A stretch of DNA of 64,000 bases from Owenia fusiformis. Its lineage: Eukaryota > Annelida > Polychaeta > Sabellida > Oweniidae. Shown here piece after piece: positions 24,539 through 36,429 of the stretch (position 1 is its first letter; each line of letters begins with the position of its first letter). The position numbers were made by a program, and so were the translations under genes. Below the pieces are notes generated by a model. It saw nothing but the letters and a program-made list of their open reading frames with translations, made no database searches and had not been told where the DNA came from. The stretch spans positions 27,903,375-27,967,374 of the forward strand of contig CAIIXF020000005.1 in NCBI GenBank assembly GCA_903813345.2, written 5' to 3'.

Positions 24539-26639
24539 TATAAAAAAAAAATTTCATATGACTTTATACGAGGGTTTGAATATTTGCTCCAACTTTCTTG
24601 AATATTCTTCAATTCAGCTGAAATTTTGTGTATACTGCAATAAAAGTGTTATCTAATATTCCCTGTATTTCAGCATCATATATTAATGTTAAGTCTTAAA
24701 ATGGTTGCTATAGCATTAAGCACTGCGATGTTAAATTGCCACAGTTCAATAGTCACAAATTCAAAGTCTGTCATCACGGTCAAAAAATAGCAAAATGGCT
24801 GCAATTCTCTCTAACCTGGTAGGAAGTCATTGGATTCAGTTGCCATGTTTCAATTTAAATTTGGTTTAAATTGTGCGTTCGTCTCGTCTACACAACGTAT
24901 CCAATCAGTTCAATTACGTCCTTAATCTGTTAAACCAGTTGACAATTAGTTGTACCTCGTTCTCAATACGTCCCAATATGTTACTGAATTATCCACCAAA
25001 TTTCCATACGGTTGAACTCGTTCTAAAATAGAAACATCGTGTCCCTAATCCGTGCAGAACGCATTTATAATTCCCTATTTTCCTTTTTTTTCCCGATTGG
25101 GGTACTCACGGCTGCAATTTACGCCTGACTACACAACGTCGTAATACGTCCCTAGTAGGATTGAAGTACGACACTTCCGTTCGTAGTGTGTCCCCAGTGC
25201 GCCCAGGTCGTCTTAAGTACGTTGTCACTCGTTCTGAAAAAAATTTTGAGCATACTCTAAGTTCTGGAGGACCTACTCGTTCGAGTAGTTTCGTGAAGTT
25301 TGTAAACAGATCCAAAACGGTTCTTAGTGGGTTCTTAGTACGTCAAATCCGTTCGTGCACAGGTTAAGCCCGTTTTCGAGAACGTAGTGAGAACTAGTTT
25401 GGTGTGATAGTAGGGTTACTTGGTCTCACAGCCATACAAACTCATGCTACCATGGTGAAAGTATACAAGGAGTATACACCATACATTAATGGGTGGCTAA
25501 AGAGATCTTAAATTGATAATTGGTCCCTTCCGAACAAGAAAGACAAAAAGATCCGAACCTGGGAGGCCAGAGTCACGGTAGAAAAAATTGCCTGGACTGG
25601 GTAAGACGGCATCAAGCGTGCATAACTTGGAAAGTAATTACTTTTGTAATTAACTATAAATATATTATAAGTATTATATGAATATTAGGTGGCCCTAAAT
25701 TCAAAATTTTGGATGATTGTGTTTTAATTTTAGCCTCCTTAAAAGTGACCCGGTGGGGCAAAACTCATACTCTTGCAATGCTCTTAAAAACCATGCTGTG
25801 TAATTCCTTCGAACTTTACGAAATGAACAATAAGTGTTCAAAGCTCATCTATGTGAAATATGAGGCCAAAAGAATAAAAATTGATAATATGAGAGCAAAA
25901 ATTTCAAACTTTTTGGACAACCCTCGTATAATGTTCAGGCATTTTTATTGCATATATCGACTTGGTTGAAAGAGCTTGGTAAAATGGAACTTCATTCTTC
26001 CCAGATATGGGACGTCATGACATACATTATCAAGCCCGGTGATCGTGAAAATGGGACGGAGGGGGAGCAAGCAATTTCTGGTAGAAAAATGAACAAATCT
26101 TCAAAAATTATTTTTTCAAGAAAAGGTTTATGATTTAATTGCTAAACCAATAGGTGCACGGTATGGTAAAATATGTCACGTATTCTACGAATTTTTTTAG
26201 CCAATTCTCTTCTTAGGTATAAGATCTATTAAAAAAGGCGCAACGCCACCAACGTGCAAAAGTCAATGTTTTGCTTTAAATCAAGCATCAACGGTCTACA
26301 CAACCTGCAATAAATATTTGTAAGTGACATTATCATCATAAAATTAATGACCTTAATGACTTTACAAAATACGTTTCCATACGTTGTATAAAAAATAATC
26401 GAAAATAATTAAAATGGGACGGAGGGGGGAGGGGACGGAGGGGGAGCAAAATGTCTATACGACATGATGAGAGATGTTACTACATTTTATATCCAAATTT
26501 TCCCATTTATTTGGTATGCATATTATGATTTTATTTCAAAAATTTTAAAAGTTACAGTGGCGTTTTGGCTCACCCTGTATTGGATTATTTAGTACTAGGG
26601 ACATGTCTGCATGCTCCCCAGGCGTTTGGAATAAATTTA

Positions 26640-26690
26640 ATTATTGTTGGTGTATCTAAATTGTTGTTGGTGATTCTAAATAATATGTAT
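26640..26690 (+). repeat. Short direct repeat
   Basis: Two tandem copies of a unit of about 24 bp (ATTGTTGTTGGTGATTCTAA and a variant). Minor. Confidence 0.4.
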
Positions 26691-27227
26691 GCCCGAGTGC
26701 CATTGGAAGACATCTACGTGTGAACCAGTCATAAGGAAAACAAACCCAACTATCCCAAACAATAATCAAACATTGAAGGAAACAATGTAACATACCACCA
26801 CCATTCAAGTTCCATTTTCACTTTCCAGGACCATAGCACCAAGCGACAATCCATGCATATAGAAACTATATTGCTTAGATTTAAAGTTATGTGGTCAATG
26901 AAAATATTAACATACATTGGCAATGCATTTGTATTTCTTCAAAATAGAGAATCTTGAGCATGCAAAAACATTGATATCAGAACGATTTGAGCCTGTCCCA
27001 ATGGAAACCGGATGAGATGTGGCTTACTGATTTAATAAGCACACAAAACAATTTTCAAATAATTAACAAATTTTTATTACATTTTCAAAAAATGACTTGT
27101 TACGCTTCTTTGGCGTAATAGGGGTTGCACCCATGGCATGAATGTGGCACATTCACTGGGAACCTTCCTAGCAGACTATTAAGTGTAAATTCTCTAGTCA
27201 GATCGGCTGATGGAACATGTTTTTTGG

Positions 27228-27330
27228 GCATTGCCAGTTGGCCGAGCAGTCTACAGCGCCAGAATCTCAGCTAGACAAAGACGTCATAACCATCAGGTCG
27301 TGAGTTGGAGACGCGTGAGCTTCTTGTATT
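27228..27330 (+). repeat. tRNA-Leu-derived segment (SINE head or tRNA pseudogene)
   Basis: The stretch AGTTGGCCGAGCAGTCTA followed by CAGCGCCAGAATCTCAG resembles the D-arm/A-box and anticodon arm of tRNA-Leu (TGGCCGAGYGGTCTAAGGCGCCAGA). A degraded B-box-like GTGAGTTGGAGACGC follows at the right distance. The acceptor stem does not pair and the T-arm is damaged, so it is not a working tRNA. An AT-rich tail follows, consistent with a SINE. It sits inside foldback copy 2. Confidence 0.45.
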
Positions 27331-28099
27331 TATTCAATTCTGCATAATTAAAATATATCGCATAATTAATATCAAGTAGATTGTTACTTCGCTGTGAATA
27401 ACTTACATTTTCGCTGAAACTTACATGTCCAAAGTGTGATGTGCTGTGTATGATATGCCTACAAATCAGCAGGTAAAAACGTTAAGACAGGTAAACATTT
27501 ATAGATAAACAGTCTCCTGGAATATTTTGCCAACCTTAATTTGACCCCTCTAACTAAACCTAACAAGTACAACATGTTATCAATTCCTGACCCTTTGTAA
27601 TTGAGGAGATAATGGGAAAATCTGGATATAAAGTATCAAGTAACATCTCATATCATATCTTATAGACATATTGCTCCCCCCCCCCCCCCTCCGTCCCCCC
27701 CCCCCCTCCGTCCCATTTTAATTATTTTCGATTATTTTTTATACAACGTATGGAAACGTATTTTGTAAAGTCATTAAGGTCATTAATTTTATGATGATAA
27801 TGTCACTTACAAATATTTATTGCAGGTTGTGTAGACCGTTGATGCTTGATTTAAAGCAAAAACATTGACTTTTGCACGTTGGTGGCGTTGCGCCTTTTTT
27901 AATAGATCTTATACCTAAGAAGAGAATCGGCTAAAAAAAATTCGTAGAATACGTGACATATTTTACCATACCGTGCGCCTATTCGTTTAGCAATTAAATC
28001 ATAAACCTTTTCTTGAAAAAATAATTTTTGCAGATTTGTTCTACCAGAAATTGCTTGCTCCCCCCCCCCCCTCCGTCCCATTTTCACGATCACCGGACG

Positions 28100-29680
28100 T
28101 GATTATAGAAAATACATGAATACACGTAGCAACCAAACAAAGGTTCATTGTCACGACACAAGGAGGATTGGCAGCAATTCTCAAACTCGATCTACCATTG
28201 CCTCGCCTGAAGCAATCAAGTTATTATATTGTTATAAGGTTCATCTTTGGACCACGCAAGTAGCAAAGTGTACGTATTTCGTTGCATTATGAATATTATT
28301 ACTGATCGTATTCAAACTTCCGTGGCAGCGCTAACTTTCAACATCACAGGGTACGTACCAAATGAAGCGTGCCAGTTGAACGTGCGGGGTCAGGTACAAC
28401 ACGAGGGTATACGAGGGGTTACCTCGCGCGTTGAACTCACGTTTAGTTTTTTACACAGTCCCTGTGAACAAACAGTATTTAAATCCAACCTTCATATTAA
28501 TGATAACAGTTTAAATCACCCTAACTTGGTCATAACATCGGTTGAAAACAGGAGGATATTATAACGTTCTACCTCAAATTAAAAAAAACTAGTTTTCACC
28601 CAATTTTCACCTAATTTACACCTAATCATCAACGATTCTGCTAAACACTGGTATTGAATTAAAGATGTATATAATAAAACCGTTTTACTTGACTTAGGTT
28701 ATATTAATGCTATCTTCATTTCAGAGCAGAAATTTTACGTCACGTTACACGATTGTCAAATGCACCGGGGATCACTTTGCCTTAAAATACGATTTTGGGG
28801 GATGACAATTCATATCTCATAATGTATTACTGCCAGTCTAACTAAAAAATTGATTCATTTACTTTGATTAGTGACTTCACCAATATGTAAAAAAACAGGC
28901 AAAACTTTGATACACAGATTACATAATTTCTGGTATTTTTTCACGAAATTAACCATGAACTTATAGCTGAAAAATATAACACATATATTTAAAAAAAATT
29001 ATTTGATTCTACTCGTATATTGAATTATATGTACTTCAAATTTTGAAAAAAATGTAAATAAGTGTGTATAACTTTTTTAACTTAAACCCCACGCCGACTC
29101 TTATGAAAGATGAATAGCCCATAATCCAATTTTAGGAAAATTTGACTATGGAATAAAAAAGACATCCTATAATTTACTCATAATATGATTTATATCCGCT
29201 TATGGTGGATATCTCTATATACCCTCTTGTTGCGCTCGCTTGTGCAATCAATATCACTTTGTGGATTATTAAAATGTTGAATCAAATGTGTAAAATGACA
29301 GACTTGTATACTTTTATTATATCTATGTACAGTACGTTTAACACTAGAGACATACTACTTTCATTACTCGCTAAATGCTGTAATGATTCAAACATGTAGC
29401 AATTTGTGTTTGATATTAGGTTAATTATGCAATGATTAATAATGCTTATCAAGTAGATGTGACTATTGATGCATGCTTCCAATTTGTCATACAGCAGGCT
29501 TATATTATTAATTCTGTACGTCTAGATACGTCAGATATGTAGCTAGAGATCCATAATCAGAAACTAGCGTTTATCAGTTCCGTACCAGAAATATTTTGTG
29601 AGTTGGAAGGCAAAAAGACGTTACAGTGGGTATGGGAATAGTACTGTAGAGATCACAGTTCTAATAAATGACTGCGTTAA
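28100..29680. other. Non-coding stretch, nothing firmly recognised
   Basis: A 105-codon frame at 28247-28564 is open but begins with TTG; its first ATG gives about 90 codons with no known motif, signal peptide or splice context. The rest is AT-rich with no repeat I can define. Confidence 0.4.
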
Positions 29681-29687
29681 CGAGGCG

Positions 29688-30180
29688 TAGCCTTTTTATT
29701 TTTTCGTGAAGCCACTCAGTAAAATTACGATTTCTCTGCAACCTGATGTCCAATCAAGATCATTCAAGTATCTATGTGTTCCTGACGCGTTCGGGCGTCC
29801 GGGAATAACAACGTCTACCCAAGGTTTGAACGTGAAATTGACGTAATTCATGACTAAATTTGAGATTCATAAACAAAATTGCTTGTGAAAACTATTTACA
29901 AAAGTGTTCCAGAGACTCTAATCTACTTGGCTAAGGATTTATTTGAAGAAACATTACCTTATTAAGCACGTAGAGGGACATACTGAACACGGAAATCATT
30001 ACATGAAATCTGTAGTCTGCAGTTGATCTGCGTCAATTTCGCGTGCAAGTAGACGTTGTCATTACTGCATGTTCAAACGTGTCAGGAACACATATATACT
30101 TGAGTGATGTTGATTGGACATCAGGGTGCAGAGAAATCGTATTTTTACTGAGAGGCTTCACGAAAAAATAAACAGGGTTA
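29688..30180. mobile_element. MITE with long imperfect inverted arms
   Basis: Left end TTTATTTTTTCGTGAAGCC, then ATTACGATTTCTCTGCA, CTGATGTCCAATCAA, GTGTTCCTGACGCGTT and ACAACGTCTAC. The right end gives the complementary order GTAGACGTTGT, CGTGTCAGGAACAC, TTGATTGGACATCAG, TGCAGAGAAATCGTATTT, GGCTTCACGAAAAAATAAA. Arms are about 200 bp with a short AT-rich middle and no coding capacity. Confidence 0.8.
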
Positions 30181-30794
30181 TAGGCCACCTTAAACATTCA
30201 TTTTAGCACCTGAATAGTTATTGTATTTAGAATGGTTAGCCTCGATCTGCACAGATCTGCGTCCGTGAATCTAGTTGAAATGAATGTGAAAAAATTTATT
30301 TTGTCTTACGAAGTTTATGTACGGCAATAGTTTATCCCTGACATTATGATAAAATGAACTTTTGGTATGTTGGTTGTTCACCATATTTTATGAACGAACC
30401 AGAATCTAACACTGTTGTTTATCTGACATTACAATTCGATATAACCCAGTTGATGACGTAGAGACCCAGGAATTAATATCACTTGAAAATACAATTAATT
30501 TGATATCATCTTGATGGGAAGGAACGCATTGAATGTATTGCTTTTTCGTCACCATGGATGATTTCTTCACCCGCCATATTTCAACTGTCATGAATGTCAT
30601 GTTAAAACAATAACTTTACCTCGTGAGAAACATAAATCTCTATTTTGTGAAGAATTTATTGCGCCAGGGTGATGTTTTGATATAATATCGTTCAAAAAGT
30701 CATTTTGCGTAGGAAATGCCTTAAATACCTCACATATGCCGTCACTTGTGAGATATGCACTGGTATTCACCTAAATAGAATGAAATATTTGTTT

Positions 30795-31290
30795 AATCAA
30801 ATTACTGTCAACCTTGCCATCCGAAATATTATTAATTTATATGTTTGAACATATCTGTAAATTCATTTAATAGATTTATCATATCACTGTCAAGCTTACG
30901 ATCCTAAATATTATTAATTCATATATTTAAAATTCATTTAATACATGTAGGTTTACAAATCCGTTTACGCCATAATTATTATTTTGACCTACACCGGACG
31001 AAAAAACATGTTTGAACATACTTATAAATTCATTTGATAGTTTTATCACATTACTGTCAAGCTTACCATCCTAAATATTATAAATTCATATATTTGAAAT
31101 TCATTTAATACATGTAGGTTTACAAATCCGTTTACGCCATAATTATTATTTTGACCTACACCGGACGAAAAAACATGTTTGAACATACTTATAAATTCAT
31201 TTAATTGTTTTATCACATTACTGTCAAGCTTACCATCCTAAATATTATAAATTCATATATTTGAAATTCATTGAATACATGTAGATTTGC
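30795..31290 (+). repeat. Tandem repeat, 167-bp unit
   Basis: About three units, the first diverged. AACATGTTTGAACATACTTA recurs at 31005 and 31172, exactly 167 bp apart, and TTACTGTCAAGCTTACCATC and ACACCGGACGAAAAAACATG recur in register. Non-coding. Confidence 0.85.
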
Positions 31291-32435
31291 AAATCCGTTT
31301 GCGTGTGCAAGTGACATTTTTCCATTCTGGTTCCATTTTTGTGATAAATTGGTCAAAAAAGGCCAAATTATGCCCAAAAGGCCCATTTTTACAGTATAAT
31401 ATGTCTCTAGTTAAGAGGAAAACATTCATTTTTAAGTTCAGTATACAATATTGTAGAATTTAAAGATGTACTGATAGGCCAATAAACAAAGAAAAATCCG
31501 CGAACGCTTATTTTCCTAGTTGTATTTTACATCCCTGGGTTAAAAAATATAATATAGTTCTGATTTCTAATTTCGTTTTCTGTATAAAAAGCCCTTTTCT
31601 CCTTTTCTGGCCGGGTGCAGCGCCATTTAGCATTTGATAATTGAGGAATGAATCGAGGTACCCTGCGCGCAGAGTCTAGTTAGACGAAGCTCTCTTTTAA
31701 GAAGTGAAGTTGAACGAATGCAAAGGGTAGAATCGAGGTTTATTCCCAATAGGGCAAATACTAATTCTATCAGGAAACATTTCCAAGTTTGGTAGAAACA
31801 GAATTTCTAGAGATGGCGGAGTGATTTTCGAGACTAGGTGGAGCAGAATAATTTTCTGAAACGGGTAGCTTTATTGTGGTAGCTCTCTCCAGGTTAATTT
31901 ATCTCAAAATCCATGTAGTCACCGTATCATTATCTTGAGCTAGACAAGACTGTGATGAACACTGGGAACTGAATCGCTGAGCTACATGCATGCCCATGAA
32001 CAAGTTATGACATGAAACGCACATACATACATGAATTGGATTTTAAATACAATATTGACCCATAGTTGCTACTCGAAGAGAAACATGAGTAAATGGTGTA
32101 CTTTGAACCTGATACGACCACATCTCCAAGCTTACAACATTTCTCATTATCAAAATTCTGAAGGTCACATGATTGTTACGTAGTGTTTGGTAGAACAACA
32201 TTCCACACGTAGTGAAGGCACCATAACAACATGAAGTGCGAAAATTCCGATCAATACCTCCAATTCCAAATACAAAACAAGGTAACTCGTTTGGAAAATG
32301 ATGGCTGTGATTGAAATTACAGTGTAAAGATAGAACCGCAACGAAATATTTCTTTGAAAAACTAAGAAATATGCATCACATATTGAATTTTTCAAAAAGA
32401 AAAAAAAGTATAAATAGTAGCGTCCAATTCACCCT
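31291..32435. other. Non-coding stretch
   Basis: No exon chain. A word resembling a tRNA A-box on the - strand (TAGCTCAGCG near 31975-31985) has no matching arms. Nothing else recognised. Confidence 0.35.
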
Positions 32436-32438
32436 GGT

Positions 32439-33280
32439 CCAATTCCCCCTGTTAGCATTTACATTGATCTCGTATACGTCATACAATTAATACTTGAAAC
32501 ACAACTATGATCGGACATAAGTATGATTGCAGAGAAGTGTACTTCTGGGTAATAAAGTAAAATCATCTTTATCTTTACATCGTAATTTCAATCACCGCCA
32601 TCACTTTTCAAACGAGTTGCCTTGAAATATCAAGATGACATGCTATTCTTATACTTCTAGAACTTAATGCGACTTTCATTCACCATTTATTTAAGTAGTA
32701 AAAATAAATTTGCTCTATGGGTGACAAAATGTTTTTAGTTCCCTGGTGAATGTCGAGTCTTGCATCATACGAATGCAATGTGATATACAAGGGGCGATCA
32801 ACAAATAACGCAAATAGACCCCTACCCCAAAAACAAATTGGAGTTAGAACACCAATGAACACCAATTCCCCCTGGTAGCATTTACATTGATCTCGTATAC
32901 GTCATACAATTAATACTTGAAACACAACTATGATCGGACATAAGTATGATTGTAGAGAAGTGTACTTCTGGGTAATAAAGTAAAATCATCTTTATCTTTA
33001 CATCGTAATTTCAATCACCGCCATCACTTTTCAAACGAGTTGCCTTGAAATATCAAGATGACATCCTATTCTTATACTTCTAGAACTTAATGCGACTTTC
33101 ATTCACCATTTATTTAAGTAGTAAAAACAAATTTGCTCTATGGGTGACAAAATGTTTTTAGTTCCCTGGTGAATGTCGAGTCTTGCATCATACGAATGCA
33201 ATGTGATTTACAAGGGGCGATCAACAAATAACGCAAATAGACCCCTACCCCAAAAACAAATTGGAGTTAGAACACCAATG
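32439..33280 (+). repeat. 425-bp tandem duplication
   Basis: Two nearly identical units, 32439-32863 and 32864 to about 33280, both starting CCAATTCCCCCTG(T/G)TAGCAT and ending GGAGTTAGAACACCAATGAA. Only a few substitutions are visible (for example GACATGC/GACATCC, AAAATAAA/AAAACAAA, GATATAC/GATTTAC), so the duplication is recent or homogenised. Non-coding. Confidence 0.9.
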
Positions 33281-33285
33281 AAGTG

Positions 33286-33470
33286 GTATCGATATGGTGA
33301 ACTTTTTGAACACACATTTCTCTTAAACCAGTAAATATGTATAAATAATTTTCGCATTAATTGTTGTCAATCAGTCAACATTACATAACGGATCGTGTTG
33401 TTTTACAGAATGTTTTCAATTATTGGTTTAAGAGAAAAACCTTGTTGAATTCAGTTCACCATATCGATAC
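33286..33470. mobile_element. Small TIR element (GTATCGATATGGTGAAC ends)
   Basis: 185 bp between GTATCGATATGGTGAACTTT and AGTTCACCATATCGATAC; the inner words TTCTCTTAAACC and GGTTTAAGAGAA also pair. A partial copy of its right half is at 39235-39325. Non-autonomous. Confidence 0.75.
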
Positions 33471-33542
33471 GTAGTAAGAGTTACGGTTGCCATAGAAACC
33501 CGTGGTATGGGCAACTGAAGCAGGTCGTGAATCATAACTTAC

Positions 33543-33942
33543 AATAAGGTATTCACGTGGTACTAACTTTGACCGTTAATTTGAATTTTTGACCTACCAG
33601 ATGTTTGAAAATCAAGGATTGCGAGTCTTATACTGCACTGTTTTTTTTCAAACGTGTAACATTCAAATCAAAACAAATTTGCCTTTCTGTCTATGCATTG
33701 CTTTACAGAGTAGCAGCGTTTTGGTCCCCAGCTGTGGGAAGCCCTTCTAACAGTTTGGGACCAAAATGCCGCTGAAAGTAAGCACTCTCTATAACAGAGT
33801 AATGTACCAACTAAAGCTTTGAACCGAACAAGTTTGAAGAAAAATGGTGCAGTATAAGACTCTCAATCCTTGATTTCCAGACGTCCGGTAGGTCTAAAAT
33901 TCAAATTAACGGTCGAAGTTAGTACCGCGTGGTATTGAACGT
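33543..33942. mobile_element. Near-complete palindrome MITE, about 400 bp
   Basis: The left half (ATTCACGTGGTACTAACTTT, CCGTTAATTTGAA, CAAGGATTGCGAGTCTTATA) pairs with the right half (TATAAGACTCTCAATCCTTG, TTCAAATTAACGG, AAGTTAGTACCGCGTGGTAT). Pairing continues almost to the centre (AGCGTTTTGGTCCC / GGGACCAAAATGCCGCT near 33715-33775). A transcript would fold into one long hairpin. Confidence 0.8.
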
Positions 33943-34239
33943 CTGTCCAGAATGAGTTTGAAAGACACTGTTAAGTCACACAAAGATGTTATTTGGGTGT
34001 AAATCAATTTTTAAAGTTTACTGCTAAATGATGTGATCTTCTTTTAATCGTTACTTCATAATGCCTGCCCAACAATAAATTTGTCATCAGGCTGTATACA
34101 TGTCGATACCCAACGATAAAATGACAGAAAACACACAGGCATCTGGGGAAATCAAAGTCAAGTCAGCCATACTGAAAAATGGTAGAATTGAAAACTTCAG
34201 TCATCAGACTTCCATAGAAAACAGAGAGAACTGATATAA

Positions 34240-34355
34240 TGCTGTATTTTGGATGAAATGTCGCTGCAAAAAACTTATGAGATGCTAAAGAAGTCATTTG
34301 GTGATGGAAGTGGACTAAGCAATGTCTATAGATGGTACAGAACGACTTTGCACTT
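34240..34355 (+). pseudogene. Mariner-type transposase N-terminal (HTH) fragment
   Basis: The frame at 34258-34350 reads KTYEMLKKSFGDGSGLSNVY then RWYRTTL. This resembles the N-terminal helix-turn-helix of mariner transposases (consensus like ETYEMLKxAFGDxxLSRxxV then FEWxxRF). The preceding FWMK segment, out of frame, may be the start of the same domain. No DDE catalytic domain follows in this frame. A dead fragment; the assignment rests on this short match. Confidence 0.5.
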
Positions 34356-34694
34356 ACTGTACGTGTACGTACCGATAACCTGCGTAAATGTTACAAATAA
34401 ACCATGGTGCTTCTCGACAAGGTGTGTTTATCTTCAAATGGGTAGGAATATTATATGAATGACACCAAGGAATTGTCTTTAGCATTCATAGCAGCTTTTT
34501 AATCACATGTTATGCAAATCAGATTTTTAGTAAAACAGCCAGCCACAGGAAACATTTTTATGATTATTTTCAACTATGTGCCAGTTTATTAATAAATTTG
34601 AGATTTCAATTTGAGTTTTCCTTATGGGAAAATAACATGGGAAATATTGTTTTCCACTTTATCTAAAGGGAATTACTTATTCCTTTAAAGGGGT

Positions 34695-34985
34695 TAATGG
34701 TGTCTCAAAATGCAACATATTGATGCAACAAAAATTGAAAAGGCAGGGGCGGAAGGGGTTGAAAATCAGGACAACATTTCAGAAAAAACATGTGGGTGGG
34801 TTGTTTGCATCTTTCCTGTCTTAAAGTCGAAATTATGATCATCATCTTCATGAGTGCTTTCTCTGGAGGTAATGCATTGGCTTATTATATGCACCTGTTT
34901 AAATCCTCAGAAAATAGCCAAAATCCAACATATGACTGTCCGAAATCAGTTGCAATACTTTCCGTCCTCCTTTCCTATGGTAAAT
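34695..34985 (+). repeat. Dispersed repeat, copy A (inverse copy at 37.8 kb)
   Basis: Blocks in order: AACATATTGATGCAAC, GGTTGAAAATCAGGAC, GGTTGTTTGCATC, CTCTGGAGGTAATGCATTGG, CATATGACTGTCC, GTCCTCCTTTCC. All reappear reverse-complemented in the opposite order at 37798-38065. Non-coding; the 65-80 aa frames over it are by-products. Confidence 0.7.
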
Positions 34986-35099
34986 AAAGAGCGCTGTTAC
35001 TTTATTTTCTTGACATATTGTCCTACTTGGGAAGCGGTCGCCAGTAAAACATGTAAATTGGAACCCATGGGATATTGTCTCATTTATATTAAATGACGG

Positions 35100-36415
35100 T
35101 GATATATTATTTACAAAAGGATTCCATTTCATCGTTGAATGTGCGGATTTCCCTTGAGATTATAGCAACCAAACCAAACCATAAAAAGTAGATAAAAGAC
35201 CAAAGTCAAACAATATATTTTCTTCCAAGTAAAGTCCAGAGTATAACGGATTATAGGACATGGGTAAGGACCCCAAAATATATGAATGGCAATTGTCACT
35301 CTATTTCGTCACTCTATTGTCACTCTATTTCGGGGTGTACTCCTAGAAGTACATCCTTCTCACACCTTTTCATATCAAGGGAAATATTACAAATGTTTTG
35401 AATATTATGAAATGAGATTCGCGAGATTATTTAGATCACATTGCCATGTTTATTCTTTCTCCTAAACGTAATTAACTGTGTGTTTAATTACGTAAAGTGG
35501 GCGAATAACGATGAACTAAGATTGTCCCTAAGCTTATTAAACCACGTCATCTGTCCTATACTCCACTTAAAGATTAGTTGTTCCAGGATATGGTTGACAA
35601 CTTGGTGTCATCAGGTACTTCGTTCCATCCGATCCTGTCTCGGTGCAAGTAACCAGGTGTTTGAAACACAATCTGCTACACATGGCTTCCTCTCGATAGT
35701 TACTGTTGTGATGAGAATGTTGGTCCCTTTGGAAAAATTTGGACCCATTTTAGGAAATAGGGGCACATTTGTCGGAAATGAAATCTCATTTATTCAAAGA
35801 GAGATATTTTCGATGATTAGGCCGTTCTGAAGCTTATTTAATGCCTAAAGAACAGGACTACCCCAAAAGGTATAACATCTTTCAAGGGCCGGCCACACGA
35901 CAAATCTCCGCCCCAAATCAGACATTAGCTTGCAAAAATATGCAATTAAGCCAACAATGTTGACATTATCCATCATTTCATGCAAAATGTTTTATCGCAA
36001 AAACGTATACGAGACAATCCGAGACAAATAGTCTAACGTTGCTTCATCAAGGTAACAAAATGAACCCATGGGTGTAGAAGACTATCTAAATGCTTGTATG
36101 TTGTATTTCCCCTTGTGTTAATACCTTGATCTATATTTATTTTCTGATGATTCAGCAAAGATGAGCCAAAGAACAAGCAATCCTGCTTATACTAGCAGTA
36201 AACTTCACATTCAGATTGGGACAAAGAATACAACCAGTGTTATGATCCCACATCTGACACCAATGTAATGACCCGAGGTCTTCTCCGGGAGTGACACATA
36301 TCGAGCTGTGCACAGTGGCAGAATAACATTCACACATAGCTAGGCAATGTGTGTCCGATTCCAGCCAATCCGAACAGAGTATTTATATAATGAACAGTGT
36401 GTGAAATATCAATAA
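35100..36415. other. Non-coding stretch with a small tandem repeat
   Basis: A GTCACTCTATTTC word is repeated at 35296-35332. The longest open frame (35441-35830, 129 codons) starts at a non-ATG codon and has no recognisable domain or splice pattern. No gene called. Confidence 0.4.
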
Positions 36416-36429
36416 CACATGGTCACTAG

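Larger units (their letters stand above)
23470..25417. mobile_element. DNA transposon remnant with about 200-bp terminal inverted repeats, TA target site
   Basis: The left end ACCCTACTATCACACCAAAC and the right end GTTTGGTGTGATAGTAGGGT are exact complements, each followed outward by TA, consistent with a TA target duplication. Complementarity continues through GTTCTCACTACGTTCTCGAA, AACGGGCTTGAAC and TTCTAGAACTTAGAACATGCTC with substitutions. The inside contains many degenerate CGTTC/ACGTCC words in both directions (24870-25300) and a local duplication at 23840-24000 built on GTTGACC...CTAATCAACCAAT. I find no transposase frame; the 60-70 aa frames lie in the arms. Superfamily uncertain. Confidence 0.75.
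26035..28096. mobile_element. Foldback element, G-tract family, copy 2
   Basis: Arms at 26035-26447 and 27673-28096 match each other in inverse orientation and match the arms at 9.8-10.8 kb: outer CCCGGTGATCGTGAAAATGG, an internal AAAAAAGGCGCAACGCCACC segment, and an inner doubled GGGACGGAGGGGG tract (expanded to long C runs at 27673-27712 and 28061-28071). Weaker complementarity extends about 35 bp further inward. Here the arms enclose about 1.2 kb of unrelated sequence, including a tRNA-Leu-like segment, against 173 bp in copy 1. No transposase frame is visible. Confidence 0.85.

Noticed and set aside
28247-28564. 105-codon open frame on + strand
   Set aside because: Starts at TTG, has no known motif, no signal peptide and no splice context; not distinguishable from a chance frame.
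31950-32000. TAGCTCAGCG word on the - strand suggesting a tRNA D-arm
   Set aside because: No matching T-arm or acceptor stem; likely chance or a very old SINE.
35441-35830. 129-codon open frame on + strand
   Set aside because: Non-ATG start, no recognisable domain; residue composition looks like translated AT-rich DNA.
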